A stretch of 64,000 nucleotides of DNA from Sulfuriferula sp047300855 (GTDB lineage Bacteria; Pseudomonadota; Gammaproteobacteria; Burkholderiales; Sulfuriferulaceae). The translations under genes were made by a program, and so were the position numbers. The notes beneath the pieces were generated by a model, which was given only the letters and a program-made list of their open reading frames with translations, made no database searches and was not told the DNA's origin. The stretch lies in the NCBI RefSeq assembly GCF_047300855.1, contig NZ_CP170197.1, positions 1,302,001 through 1,366,000 on the forward strand. The letters are read 5' to 3'. This document shows positions 53,084-62,024 of the stretch, in pieces. The first letter of the stretch is position 1, and every line of letters starts with the position of its first letter.

Positions 53084-53805
53084 CCGGCGTTGTACTCGCT
53101 CTGGCAGGCGTCCTGGTTGCACATTTGCTGGACGGCGGCCATATCGGTTCACTGGTGCAACCGGCCGCTTTTGTCGTGGTGGTGATTGGAACAATAGGCG
53201 CAGTCCTGTTGCAAAATCGGGTACCAGTGTTTGTCCGTGGCGTGTGGATGATACGTCGGGTATTCGTTCCTGCACTGGATAACCGGCATGAGATGGCTGA
53301 CGAAATCAGGGTCTGGAGCCACACGGCGCGGCGTGAAGGCCTGTTAAGCCTGGAACCCTTCATGCTGGCGACGCAAGATCCATTCACCGCCAAGGGTTTG
53401 CGTCTGATCATCGACGGAACCGAGCCCGCCAAACTCAGGGAAATTCTCGATCTCGAGATTAGCGCCTATGAAATGGAGCAACGCCAGGCTGCGAAAATAT
53501 GGGAGTCTGCAGGGGGGTATTCGCCGACCATCGGAATTCTGGGCGCTGTGCTGGGATTGATTCATGTGATGGAGAATCTCTCCGATCCGACCAAACTCGG
53601 TGGGGGGATCGCCGTGGCGTTCGTTGCCACCATTTACGGCGTCGGTCTGGCCAATCTGGTTTTTTTACCCATAGGCAACCGGCTCAAAACAGCAGTCATC
53701 CATGAAGTCAGTACGCGTGAAATGCTTGCGGATGCGTTTATCGGAATTGCCACCGGAGATAACCCGCGTGTTATCGATGAACGCGTGGCCGTCTATCTCA
53801 GATAA
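53065..53805 (+). CDS. motC: MotC, second flagellar stator A-type subunit
   Basis: 246 residues, GTG start. Four-helix MotA/PomA-family protein (LAGVVLALAGVLVAHLLDGGH, then GGYSPTIGILGAVLGLIHVMENL and AFVATIYGVGLANLVFLPI). It resembles Pseudomonas MotC more than the MotA at 41 kb, being shorter and with a different loop. Translationally coupled to fliA. With MotD it makes a second, probably proton-driven, stator. Confidence 0.92.
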   Translation: MDWGSLAGVVLALAGVLVAHLLDGGHIGSLVQPAAFVVVVIGTIGAVLLQNRVPVFVRGVWMIRRVFVPALDNRHEMADEIRVWSHTARREGLLSLEPFMLATQDPFTAKGLRLIIDGTEPAKLREILDLEISAYEMEQRQAAKIWESAGGYSPTIGILGAVLGLIHVMENLSDPTKLGGGIAVAFVATIYGVGLANLVFLPIGNRLKTAVIHEVSTREMLADAFIGIATGDNPRVIDERVAVYLR

Positions 53806-53865
53806 ACGGAAGACTGATTTCTCGGTAACGAATTACTAAGTATCGTGATCTGAAGACTCCACGCC

Positions 53866-54642
53866 ATGGCCCGAAAAAAATACGAAGAAGAGCACGACAA
53901 TCACGAGCGCTGGCTAGTCTCCTATGCGGATTTTATTACGCTCCTGTTCGCTTTTTTCGTGGTGATGTATGCAATTTCGTCGGTAAACGAGAGCAAGTAT
54001 CGCGTGCTTTCCGATTCCCTCGGCAGTGCTTTTGGACAGACACGAACACCGCAGACGAAATCCGGGCCAGAGCAGCCGGCATTGCCGCTGCCCGGAAAGC
54101 TGCTGGTGCCAAGGCCCCATGTCAGTGAAGCGGTAAGGCGGGAAAGGGAGAAGATGACCGGTATTGCCCGGGATATCCTCAAGGTACTCGCGCCGCTGGT
54201 CAGCGAGGGTAAGGTTCGCGTTACCCAGACGGCACGTGGGGTGAGTGTGGAAATCAATGCCAGCCTGCTGTTTGCACCTGGCGAAGCAACTTTGACCGCG
54301 GATTCCAGCGAGGCGCTGAAGGCTGTCGCAGCGGTGCTGAAGCACGATCAACATGCAATACGGGTTGAAGGCTATACGGACAATCTTCCGATCAGCAATG
54401 CCTTTTTTCCATCCAACTGGGAATTATCCGCGATGCGCGCAAGCAGTGTGGTCCGGCTGTTCGGCGAGAGCGGCATTAGCGAGAATCGCCTAACCGCGGT
54501 TGGGCACGGATCGAACCAACCCGTCGATTCCAATACGACGGTCGCAGGCCGCTCACGCAACCGCCGCGTGACGGTAACCATCCTGTCGGCACTCCCCGAA
54601 GTTGTTACCGAAATACCCGTCAAACCCGCCTCTGAAAATTAG
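53866..54642 (+). CDS. motD: MotD, second flagellar stator B-type subunit
   Basis: 258 residues: transmembrane helix with the ion-carrying Asp (SYADFITLLFAFFVVMYAISS) and an OmpA-like domain (VEGYTDNLPISNAFFPSNWELSAMRASSVVRLF region). It lies 60 bases after motC. Two stator sets are known in Pseudomonas, where MotCD is needed for swarming; a similar role here is inference. Confidence 0.92.
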   Translation: MARKKYEEEHDNHERWLVSYADFITLLFAFFVVMYAISSVNESKYRVLSDSLGSAFGQTRTPQTKSGPEQPALPLPGKLLVPRPHVSEAVRREREKMTGIARDILKVLAPLVSEGKVRVTQTARGVSVEINASLLFAPGEATLTADSSEALKAVAAVLKHDQHAIRVEGYTDNLPISNAFFPSNWELSAMRASSVVRLFGESGISENRLTAVGHGSNQPVDSNTTVAGRSRNRRVTVTILSALPEVVTEIPVKPASEN

Positions 54643-54807
54643 CCTGGTCCTCATTGCGAGCATACGGTGAATCGTAAACCGGATTTCATCACGGGTACTT
54701 TCGGACTATTTACAAGCCGCCGGGAATGATCAAACCTCCTGTCCACATGCCCTATCCGGATGCATGGACGATAATATTTGAAATTTAATTCAAAAGGAGG
54801 AGACATC

Positions 54808-55275
54808 ATGCTGTATCGATTGAAACAATTCATATCAGTGGGATTATTGGCGGGTCTGGCTGTGCTGACCGGTTGTGTTACAGCCGGTGCATCGCCAGGC
54901 AAGAGCGCTGGCGCTGGCGGTTTCCCGGAAAATGTGGTTTACCATGTCAACGATAGTTCGATTGCGCGCCTGGCTCTGAACAACGTTAAAAACCATTTGA
55001 GTGCCAATCCTCAAGCGCACATTGTGGTTGTTACCCACGGAAAAGGTGTTGATTTTCTGTTAGAAGGCGCCAAGGATCAGCAGGGCAACCCTTTTGATAT
55101 TACAGCCCAGGAATTGAAAGCCAAAGGGGTGGAATTCGATGTCTGCAACAATACCCTGGTCGGGCGGAAAATTGATCCTAAAACCGTGATCCCCGAAGCC
55201 AAAATCGTTCCTTCAGGTGTGGCGGAAATTTCCAAGCTGCAATCCCTGGAACATTATTCCTACGTCAAGCCATGA
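54808..55275 (+). CDS. DsrE-like domain lipoprotein
   Basis: 155 residues with a lipoprotein signal peptide ending LAVLTGC (lipobox, Cys about residue 23), so it is exported and lipid-anchored. The mature part resembles periplasmic DsrE/DsrF-fold proteins (VVYHVNDSSIARLALNNVKNHL, HIVVVTHGKGVDFLL, LKAKGVEFDVCNNTL). One Cys (FDVCNN) lies where sulfur-handling relatives may have theirs. AAGGAGGAG before the ATG at 54808 fixes the start. It stands alone with its own terminator. Function unknown; a periplasmic sulfur or redox role is a guess. Confidence 0.8.
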   Translation: MLYRLKQFISVGLLAGLAVLTGCVTAGASPGKSAGAGGFPENVVYHVNDSSIARLALNNVKNHLSANPQAHIVVVTHGKGVDFLLEGAKDQQGNPFDITAQELKAKGVEFDVCNNTLVGRKIDPKTVIPEAKIVPSGVAEISKLQSLEHYSYVKP

Positions 55276-55320
55276 TTGGTTGAGCAACGCATCGCTTAAC
55301 TAAATATTTCAGACATATTG

Positions 55321-55350
55321 AATGGGCTCATTCCGAGCCCATTTTATTTT
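55321..55350 (+). terminator. Terminator after the DsrE-like lipoprotein
   Basis: AATGGGCTC-ATTCC-GAGCCCATT, a perfect 9-bp stem, followed by TTATTTT on the plus strand. Confidence 0.88.
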
Positions 55351-55500
55351 CCCTGCTGATTTATCATTGACTCCCACAACCGGTCGAATTGCTCAAGAAC
55401 AAACAAGCTCACTTTCTTGTCATGGCGCGCAGCGGCTACTCGGCGCTATTGATTAAATCTTTCAAGCAGATGAGTTGTACGATGAATCTCATCGAAAGGC

Positions 55501-57450
55501 TTAGTGTTTTGCCGCCTGTATCAAACGGCCGCATTCGCTGTTTTTTCCGGGGCCGGTATCGACCAGGGGAATAATGGGCAGGAAAGGGTTGATCACGCCC
55601 AAGGCAATTGCACCGGCACTACGTAATGCCAGCCTGGTTTTGTCGATCGATACCTCAGGCTTGGCAAATTTACCCCGAATGTAAATCGGGGTGCGCAAGG
55701 CCAGCGGGCTGATTACCTTGGTGTGGGGTACTAAATCCAGATTGATGGTTTCCTGTGCCATATTAATATCGCCGCTACCGATGATGGTGGTGATCTGGGT
55801 ATCCAGCAGCATTGTCCTGGTTTGCAACACGCCTTTCCTGACGTTGAAATCAGCGATGGCGCAATTCAATTTGACGACTTTGTCGCCGGTAATTTTTAGC
55901 TGCAATATTTCCCACAGGTGTAAACCGATGGTTTCCAGCATCAGCTTGCTGATTTCGCCGCCATTTACAAGCAGGACAACTTTTCCGTTGGAACTGGCTA
56001 GCATCTGGCTGACGGCGTTGCCTTCTCCAGTGAGATCAAAGTCGCCGTTTACCTGACCGATGCTGGTTTTGCTCAGCTTGAAGGTGGGGAATAATTGATT
56101 GAGTAAAACTTTTCGTGCATGAATGTTCAATTTGGCCTGAATCGGGTCGCGCTGGCCATTGAGCGTAACGGCGCCTGCCAGCATCCCGCCCGCAACACCA
56201 AATTTCAGCGGGTCGAGGGTCAATATCGAATTGTTCATCTGCACGCGCGTCACCAGATTTTCAATAGGCAGGGCGCGCGCACGCTGGATGCGTTTCGCCT
56301 GAATTTTGACATCGGCGTCTACACTGTTCCAGCGTTCGGTACGGAAAGGCAGATCGGGCAGCACGTCGCGTTTGTTCTGGCTGGCGACAGACTGGGTAGA
56401 GGCAGCCTGTTGCACCCGATTGGGTGCTGAGGATTTCCCCTCATTTTGCTTGCTCATGCCTACTGGCGATCCAAGATCCGCCAGATCCAACACCTGAAAC
56501 GTTACATTACCCCGCAAAAACGGGCGCTTGCCGCCTCCGTCTACTTGCATGTTGCCTTTGACGTCGCTATTGCCAATACGCCCGGTGAATTTTTCATAAC
56601 GCCATTGCTTGGCGTTATGCAGCAGGTGTCCCCTGGTTGAATACGCGGGGGTGCGTGGTAGGGCAATGCCGATCAGCGGATATAGCTGATCGAGGCTGTA
56701 GCCTTTCAGCATCATATTCAAGTCAACAGCACTGAATCGGGTCAGGCTGGTCACTGTACCGGCAGCCTGGAGTTGGGTATGGCCGAGACTGGCCTTGATG
56801 TTGATAGGGTAGGGCGTCGTTTCATCGCTCAAGGCGAGGATGGTACCGCCACTGCCGCTCGCATTTAATGGCATGCCTTTGTATTCGCCCTGTGCGCTGA
56901 ACACGATATCTGCAGTTGCAGCACCCTGCGACAGGGTTTGACGTGTTGAAAGCGCAGCCTGAATTTGCGTTTTCTGCGCCGGGTCAACGTAGGTGAGATG
57001 GCCGTTATCCAGCACGATGCGATCAATTTTTGCCTGGGCGCTTTCGTCTTTCTGATTGCGGTCCAGTAGCCAATTCTTGCGACCGTCCGGGCTTTGTTCG
57101 AGAAATACCTGCGGCTGAGTGAGCCTCACCGTCGATAGCCAGAATTGACGTTCGAATAATTGGGGCAAGCGGATGCCGCCATCCACGCGTTTGATACTGA
57201 ACATCAGCGGCTGCCTGGCCCAGGCAGGATTGGCGAAGGTGATATCGGTAACCTGCACACGAGTGACCGGCCAGCCCAGTTTTACATCGAGGTTTCCATT
57301 GATCGTCAGTGCGCGTCCGGTTTTTTCGGTGACGGCGCGCTCGATAGGATGACGCAGCCAGTTCCAGTCGAAGAACAGGATCAACAGTACGATGGTGATG
57401 GTGATCGCCGCCAGAAGGTAGCCCAGCCATCTCAGGATGCGGCGCAACAT
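55501..57450 (-). CDS. AsmA-family protein
   Basis: 649 residues from the ATG at 57450; the frame is open to 57531. One N-terminal membrane helix (LGYLLAAITITIVLLILFF) anchors a long periplasmic beta-rich region with AsmA marks (RALTINGNLDVKLGWPVTRVQVTDITFANPAWA, and C-terminal DFDLTGEGNAVSQMLASSNGKVVLLVNGGEISKL). AsmA-like proteins span the envelope and affect lipid transport to the outer membrane. Single gene on the minus strand. Confidence 0.9.
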   Translation of the reverse strand: MLRRILRWLGYLLAAITITIVLLILFFDWNWLRHPIERAVTEKTGRALTINGNLDVKLGWPVTRVQVTDITFANPAWARQPLMFSIKRVDGGIRLPQLFERQFWLSTVRLTQPQVFLEQSPDGRKNWLLDRNQKDESAQAKIDRIVLDNGHLTYVDPAQKTQIQAALSTRQTLSQGAATADIVFSAQGEYKGMPLNASGSGGTILALSDETTPYPINIKASLGHTQLQAAGTVTSLTRFSAVDLNMMLKGYSLDQLYPLIGIALPRTPAYSTRGHLLHNAKQWRYEKFTGRIGNSDVKGNMQVDGGGKRPFLRGNVTFQVLDLADLGSPVGMSKQNEGKSSAPNRVQQAASTQSVASQNKRDVLPDLPFRTERWNSVDADVKIQAKRIQRARALPIENLVTRVQMNNSILTLDPLKFGVAGGMLAGAVTLNGQRDPIQAKLNIHARKVLLNQLFPTFKLSKTSIGQVNGDFDLTGEGNAVSQMLASSNGKVVLLVNGGEISKLMLETIGLHLWEILQLKITGDKVVKLNCAIADFNVRKGVLQTRTMLLDTQITTIIGSGDINMAQETINLDLVPHTKVISPLALRTPIYIRGKFAKPEVSIDKTRLALRSAGAIALGVINPFLPIIPLVDTGPGKNSECGRLIQAAKH

Positions 57451-57669
57451 GTTTATTTCTTTTATTTCCGGCAAATTGTGTTTGGTCAGTCTTGCATTCC
57501 CTCCACTCAAAATCCGTACGCTAGCGTACATACGATCAGTTTATTATTGTGGTTGCTGGAGGTTACGGGCTGTGAGAGAATCACGCCACAACAGTGAAAG
57601 CGCCGGGCGCGAACGCGGCGTTAAGGGCTTTCGAGCCACCCCTCTCAGCAACCCAATTCTCTTGCCACC

Positions 57670-58464
57670 ATGACCATCCTCACCTGGATTATTGCTGCCA
57701 GCTTTCTTGGCGGTGCGCTGAGCGTATTGGCTGCTGCAGTGTTCGCTTATGCGGCCAAACCCAGTTGGGTGGGAATGCTGGTGAGTTATGCGATCGGGGC
57801 TTTACTGGGTGCTGTTTTTCTGGAAATACTGCCGCATGCTGTCGAGGCATCCGGCAATATTCACACCACCGCAGCCACGGTGCTGGCCGGCATCATGGGT
57901 TTTTTCGTGCTGGAAAAACTAGTGTTGTGGCGCCACTGCCACCACGAAACCTGCGAGACTCACGGTCTGGAACAGACTCACAGCCATAGTCAGGATGGGC
58001 ACGATCATGGCCGCAGTGGCATGATGATCCTGGTCGGGGATACCTTCCACAATTTTGTCGATGGTATTCTGATAGCTGCGGCGTTTCTCGCGGACGTGCA
58101 GCTGGGCATCATCACTGCGCTGGCGATCATTACGCACGAGATTCCGCAGGAGGTGGGCGATTTCCTGATTCTGCTGCATTCCGGCTACAGCAAGACGCGG
58201 GCGCTGGCGTATAACCTGCTGTCCAGCGCTGCAACCCTGGTGGGTGGTTTGCTGGCGTATTATGGGCTGCAATCCATGCAGAGCCTGATCCCGGTATTCC
58301 TGGGGCTGGCAGCGGCGAGCATGATCTACGTGGCGGTTGCAGACTTGATCCCCGGGCTGCACAAGCGGGTTGGGCTGGTGGCGACCGTGGAACAAGTGCT
58401 GTTGATCGGCGCCGGCATTGCGACCATTGCGGTGATGGAGATGCTGGTGGGCGAATACGCCTAA
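57670..58464 (+). CDS. ZIP-family divalent metal transporter
   Basis: 264 residues, about eight helices. A His-rich loop between helices three and four (HCHHETCETHGLEQTHSHSQ, then DGHDHGRSG) and the transport-site motifs HNFVDGIL (helix four) and HEIPQEVGD (helix five) are intact. Likely imports zinc or a similar metal. Single gene; its end overlaps by four bases a small gene on the opposite strand. Confidence 0.92.
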   Translation: MTILTWIIAASFLGGALSVLAAAVFAYAAKPSWVGMLVSYAIGALLGAVFLEILPHAVEASGNIHTTAATVLAGIMGFFVLEKLVLWRHCHHETCETHGLEQTHSHSQDGHDHGRSGMMILVGDTFHNFVDGILIAAAFLADVQLGIITALAIITHEIPQEVGDFLILLHSGYSKTRALAYNLLSSAATLVGGLLAYYGLQSMQSLIPVFLGLAAASMIYVAVADLIPGLHKRVGLVATVEQVLLIGAGIATIAVMEMLVGEYA

Positions 58465-58634
58465 TCTTCTTCAGCCGCTCTGCGGCGTTTGCGCCCCGGC
58501 GTGTCTAGGATGTAATGGATCAGCGCGATCAGGCTGCCGCCGATGACGAATACAGCAATCCCTTTGAGCAGGGACGGGGCGGTGGCCACCATCATGATCC
58601 AGATATAGGCGCAGGCAAACAATACAATGTACAT
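58461..58634 (-). CDS. Small two-helix membrane protein
   Basis: 57 residues from the ATG at 58634: two hydrophobic stretches (MYIVLFACAYIWIMMVATA and GIAVFVIGGSLIALIHYIL) and a basic/acidic tail (PGRKRRRAAEED). It is convergent with the ZIP gene and divergent from rimO by 37 bases. No family recognised. Support is its membrane-protein character and its filling of the gap; the frame runs upstream into rimO, which does not look coding. Confidence 0.45.
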   Translation of the reverse strand: MYIVLFACAYIWIMMVATAPSLLKGIAVFVIGGSLIALIHYILDTPGRKRRRAAEED

Positions 58635-58671
58635 GGCGACGCTGGTTTCCAAACACGGATAGATCGAACAG

Positions 58672-59985
58672 ATGACTAAAATTCCAAAAGTTGGTTTCGT
58701 TTCTCTGGGCTGCCCCAAGGCGACGTCCGACTCCGAACGTATTCTGACCGAATTGCGCGCCGAAGGGTACATTATTGCGCCCAATTACAGCGACGCCGAC
58801 CTGGTGGTGGTCAACACCTGCGGCTTTATTGACGCCGCTGTGGAAGAATCGCTGGATGCCATCGGCGAGGCGCTGGCGGAAAACGGCAAAGTCATCGTCA
58901 CCGGCTGCCTCGGCGCCAAGGGCGATGTGGTGCGCCAAGCGCATCCGCGCGTACTGGCAGTGACCGGTCCGCACGCCACCGAAGCAGTGATGGAAGCCGT
59001 CCATGCGCATCTGCCCAAGCCGCACGACCCTTACCTCGATCTGGTCCCCGCGCAAGGCATACGCCTGACGCCCGACCACTTCGCCTACCTGAAGATTTCC
59101 GAAGGCTGCAACCACCGCTGCACCTTCTGCATCATCCCCTCAATGCGCGGCGATCTGGTCAGCCGCCCGATCGGCGACGTGATGCAGGAAGCGGAAAACC
59201 TGGTCAACGCCGGCGTGAAAGAGCTGCTGGTCATTTCCCAGGACACCAGCGCCTACGGCGTGGACGTGAAGTACCGCACCGGATTCTGGAATGGCCGTCC
59301 GCTCAGGACACGCATGACCGAACTGGCTGCAGCGTTGTCGCAACTGGGGGTGTGGGTACGCCTGCACTACGTGTATCCCTACCCGCACGTGGATGAAGTC
59401 ATCCCGATGATGGCGGCAGGCAAAATCCTGCCCTACCTGGATATTCCGTTCCAGCATGCCAGCCCGAAAGTACTCAAGGCCATGAAACGTCCCGCCGCCG
59501 CCGAGAATACCCTGGCGCGCATCAAGGCCTGGCGTGAAATCTGTCCTGAACTGGTGATCCGCAGCACCTTCATCGCCGGTTTCCCCGGCGAGACCGAGGC
59601 CGATTTCCAGATGCTGCTGGATTTCATTGAAGAGGCTCAGCTCGACCGCGTCGGTTGCTTTACCTATTCGGCTGTGGAAGGCGCAACCGCCAACGCGCTG
59701 GCAGACCACGTTCCCGAACAGCTCAAGGAAGAACGCCGCGCGCGTCTGATGGAATTGCAGGCCGACATCAGCGCCGACCGCCTCGCCGAGCGCGTGGGGC
59801 AGACCATGACCGTGCTGGTGGATGAAATTACGGAAGAGGGCGCGGTGGCTCGCTCTTACGCCGATGCGCCCGAGATCGACGGCGTGGTGGTGATCGAGAA
59901 TCCAGCCGGCCTGGTGCCGGGAGAGTTTGCCAAAGTTCGCATCACCGACAGCGGCGAGCACGACTTGTGGGGCGAGGTAGTTTGA
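58672..59985 (+). CDS. rimO: RimO, ribosomal protein S12 methylthiotransferase
   Basis: 437 residues. N-terminal UPF0004 domain with its three cluster cysteines (SLGCPKA, VVNTCGF, VTGCLG), radical-SAM domain with CNHRCTFC, and C-terminal TRAM domain (about 372-437). It adds a methylthio group to Asp of S12 (Asp88 in E. coli). The SLGCPKATSDSE start separates RimO from MiaB. Four bases before sbcB. Confidence 0.95.
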   Translation: MTKIPKVGFVSLGCPKATSDSERILTELRAEGYIIAPNYSDADLVVVNTCGFIDAAVEESLDAIGEALAENGKVIVTGCLGAKGDVVRQAHPRVLAVTGPHATEAVMEAVHAHLPKPHDPYLDLVPAQGIRLTPDHFAYLKISEGCNHRCTFCIIPSMRGDLVSRPIGDVMQEAENLVNAGVKELLVISQDTSAYGVDVKYRTGFWNGRPLRTRMTELAAALSQLGVWVRLHYVYPYPHVDEVIPMMAAGKILPYLDIPFQHASPKVLKAMKRPAAAENTLARIKAWREICPELVIRSTFIAGFPGETEADFQMLLDFIEEAQLDRVGCFTYSAVEGATANALADHVPEQLKEERRARLMELQADISADRLAERVGQTMTVLVDEITEEGAVARSYADAPEIDGVVVIENPAGLVPGEFAKVRITDSGEHDLWGEVV

Positions 59986-59989
59986 GGGC

Positions 59990-61417
59990 ATGCACACCTT
60001 TCTCTGGCACGACTATGAAACCTTCGGCATCGACCCGCGCAGCGATCGTCCCGCCCAGTTCGCCGCCATCCGTACCGATGCGGAATTAAACGAAATCGGC
60101 GCGGCAGTAATGACCTACTGCCAGCCCGCGCCCGATTACCTGCCCGATCCGCAATCCTGCCTGATTACCGGCATCACGCCGCAGCTGTGCCTGGAACGCG
60201 GCGTGCCCGAATACCAGTTCGCCAGCGAGATCGAGCAGGCGTTCAGCCAGTCCGGAACCATTGGTGTGGGTTACAACACCATCCGTTTCGACGACGAATT
60301 CACGCGTTTCTTGCTGTGGCGCAATCTGGCCGACCCCTACGCGCGCGAGTGGCAAAACAACTGTGGGCGCTGGGACTTGCTCGACGTGGTGCGCACCACC
60401 TACGCACTGCGACCGGAAGGCATCGTCTGGCCGAGCAATGAGGATGGACGCCCGAGTTTCAAGCTCGAGCACCTCAGTGCCGCCAATGGCCTTGCCCACG
60501 CTGCTGCGCACGATGCGCTGTCCGACGTGCGTGCCACCATCGCGCTGGCGCAGCTGATCCGCCGGCAGCAGCCGCGCCTGTTTGATTTTTGCTTCACCCT
60601 GCACAAAAAAGACGCGGTGGCCGAACAGATCAGCCTGCACGCGCCGCGTCCGTTCCTGCATGTGTCCGGTATGGTACCGGCCGAGCGCGGTTGCCTGATG
60701 CTGGCGTGGCCGCTGGCGCTGCACCCCACCAATAAAAACGAAGTGATCGTGTGGGATCTGGCGTTCGATCCCGCCGAACTGTTCGAGCTCGACGCCGCCA
60801 GCATTCGTACCCGCATGTTCACTGCAGCTGCTGCCTTGCCGGAAGGCGTGAGCCGTCTGCCGATCAAGACCATCCATCTCAACAAATCGCCCGTCGTCAT
60901 CAACAACCTCAACACGCTGACGCCTGCCATGGCCGAGCGCTGGGGCATGGATATCGCGTCCGGCTTGCAACACGCTGGCCGCTTTGCCAATGCGCCGGAT
61001 ATGTTGAACATCTGGCGCGAAGTATTCCATCGTCCGGCAGCAGGGGCCGTGGATGTGGACGCGGATTTGTACGGCGGTTTCGTCGGCAACAACGACCGCC
61101 GCGTGCTGAACCGGTTGCGCAGCCTGCCGCCCGAACAACTGGCGCAAGCCCAGCCCAGCTTCGACGACCCGCGTCTGGAAGAACTGCTGTTCCGCTACCG
61201 CGCCCGCAATTTCCCCGCTACGTTAACCGATAGCGAAGCGCAGCGCTGGCACGAGCACCGCGCCGCGCGCCTGTTCGAAGGCGCAGGCGGCGCACGCACG
61301 CTGGAGAAATTGTTCAACGAAATTGATGCGCTGGCTGAAACAACGGACGAGCGCGGCGAAGAAATTCTGGCCGCGTTGTATGACTATGCTGAAGCGATAG
61401 CGCCTGAAACTGCCTGA
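59990..61417 (+). CDS. sbcB: Exonuclease I
   Basis: 475-residue single-strand 3'-5' DNA exonuclease. DEDD motifs: WHDYETFGIDP (Exo I), GYNTIRFDDEFTRFL (Exo II) and AAHDALSDVRATIALA (Exo III), followed by the SH3-like and C-terminal helical regions. Full length. It is the last housekeeping gene before the accessory segment. Confidence 0.95.
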   Translation: MHTFLWHDYETFGIDPRSDRPAQFAAIRTDAELNEIGAAVMTYCQPAPDYLPDPQSCLITGITPQLCLERGVPEYQFASEIEQAFSQSGTIGVGYNTIRFDDEFTRFLLWRNLADPYAREWQNNCGRWDLLDVVRTTYALRPEGIVWPSNEDGRPSFKLEHLSAANGLAHAAAHDALSDVRATIALAQLIRRQQPRLFDFCFTLHKKDAVAEQISLHAPRPFLHVSGMVPAERGCLMLAWPLALHPTNKNEVIVWDLAFDPAELFELDAASIRTRMFTAAAALPEGVSRLPIKTIHLNKSPVVINNLNTLTPAMAERWGMDIASGLQHAGRFANAPDMLNIWREVFHRPAAGAVDVDADLYGGFVGNNDRRVLNRLRSLPPEQLAQAQPSFDDPRLEELLFRYRARNFPATLTDSEAQRWHEHRAARLFEGAGGARTLEKLFNEIDALAETTDERGEEILAALYDYAEAIAPETA

Positions 61418-61600
61418 TAGATATCATACCCGCTGTTAATGCAGGAATAAATCGAGCGCACTTCTATAAATCACGTGTGAGAGTCGCGGCTGCATAGACA
61501 AGTTTCATTTTTTAAAATTTTCGGCTCGAGTTTCCATTTTTGCTGGGGCTCGACAATTTTTGAGCTCAATATGAGCTGTTTGAGGCGACTCCCCCCGTTT

Positions 61601-61982
61601 TCATGTCACCATTCGCATTTTGGACGCACTGGCATTCTCGAAGCTAAAAACTTTGGTGCGAATGAGTATCTCGACGCGAGCGAGGTTGGAGTTCAGGTTC
61701 ATCAAACCCATCCCGACTGCTGCGCGCGCAGCGCCAATGGCTCGCAGGTTGCCCAGACTTCTATGCCTGTGTCCCGCCGGGCTTTTGCGTCGCTTGGTGT
61801 GGATGCGCTCCAGGAGGGGGCGAATCCCAGTCGATCATGGCATTGAGCCACTCCAGCGGGTCTCCTGCCTCGCTCAGGCTGGCGTACTGGTTCTCAAGGT
61901 CAAAGAACTGTTTTGCATGCCGCGCTCTGTAGGTAGTTGGCTCAATATGCTTAACGTTTAGGCCATTGTCTGGGTGAACCAA
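61601..61982 (-). pseudogene. Decayed IS5-family transposase
   Basis: Minus-strand remnant. Reading leftward, frame one gives QFFDLENQYASLSEAGDPLE and LNAMIDWD, the N-terminus of an IS5-type transposase. After a frameshift near 61823 frame two gives RPLLERIHTKRRKSPAGH, then, with the central catalytic part deleted, LRAIGAARAAVGMGLMNLNS, the family's C-terminal segment, to a TGA at 61601. About 127 codons remain of an expected 300 or so. No terminal repeats were found. The rest of the 61418-62024 gap shows no gene; 61480-61600 may be the 3' flank of the same element. Confidence 0.72.
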
Positions 61983-62024
61983 GATTACCGGAATTTTTTA
62001 GAAGTGCCTTTAATTACTGCAGGC

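Noticed and set aside
61571..61961. Plus-strand frames of 91 and 113 codons after sbcB
   Set aside because: They are antisense to the IS5 transposase remnant, whose minus-strand peptides match a known family.
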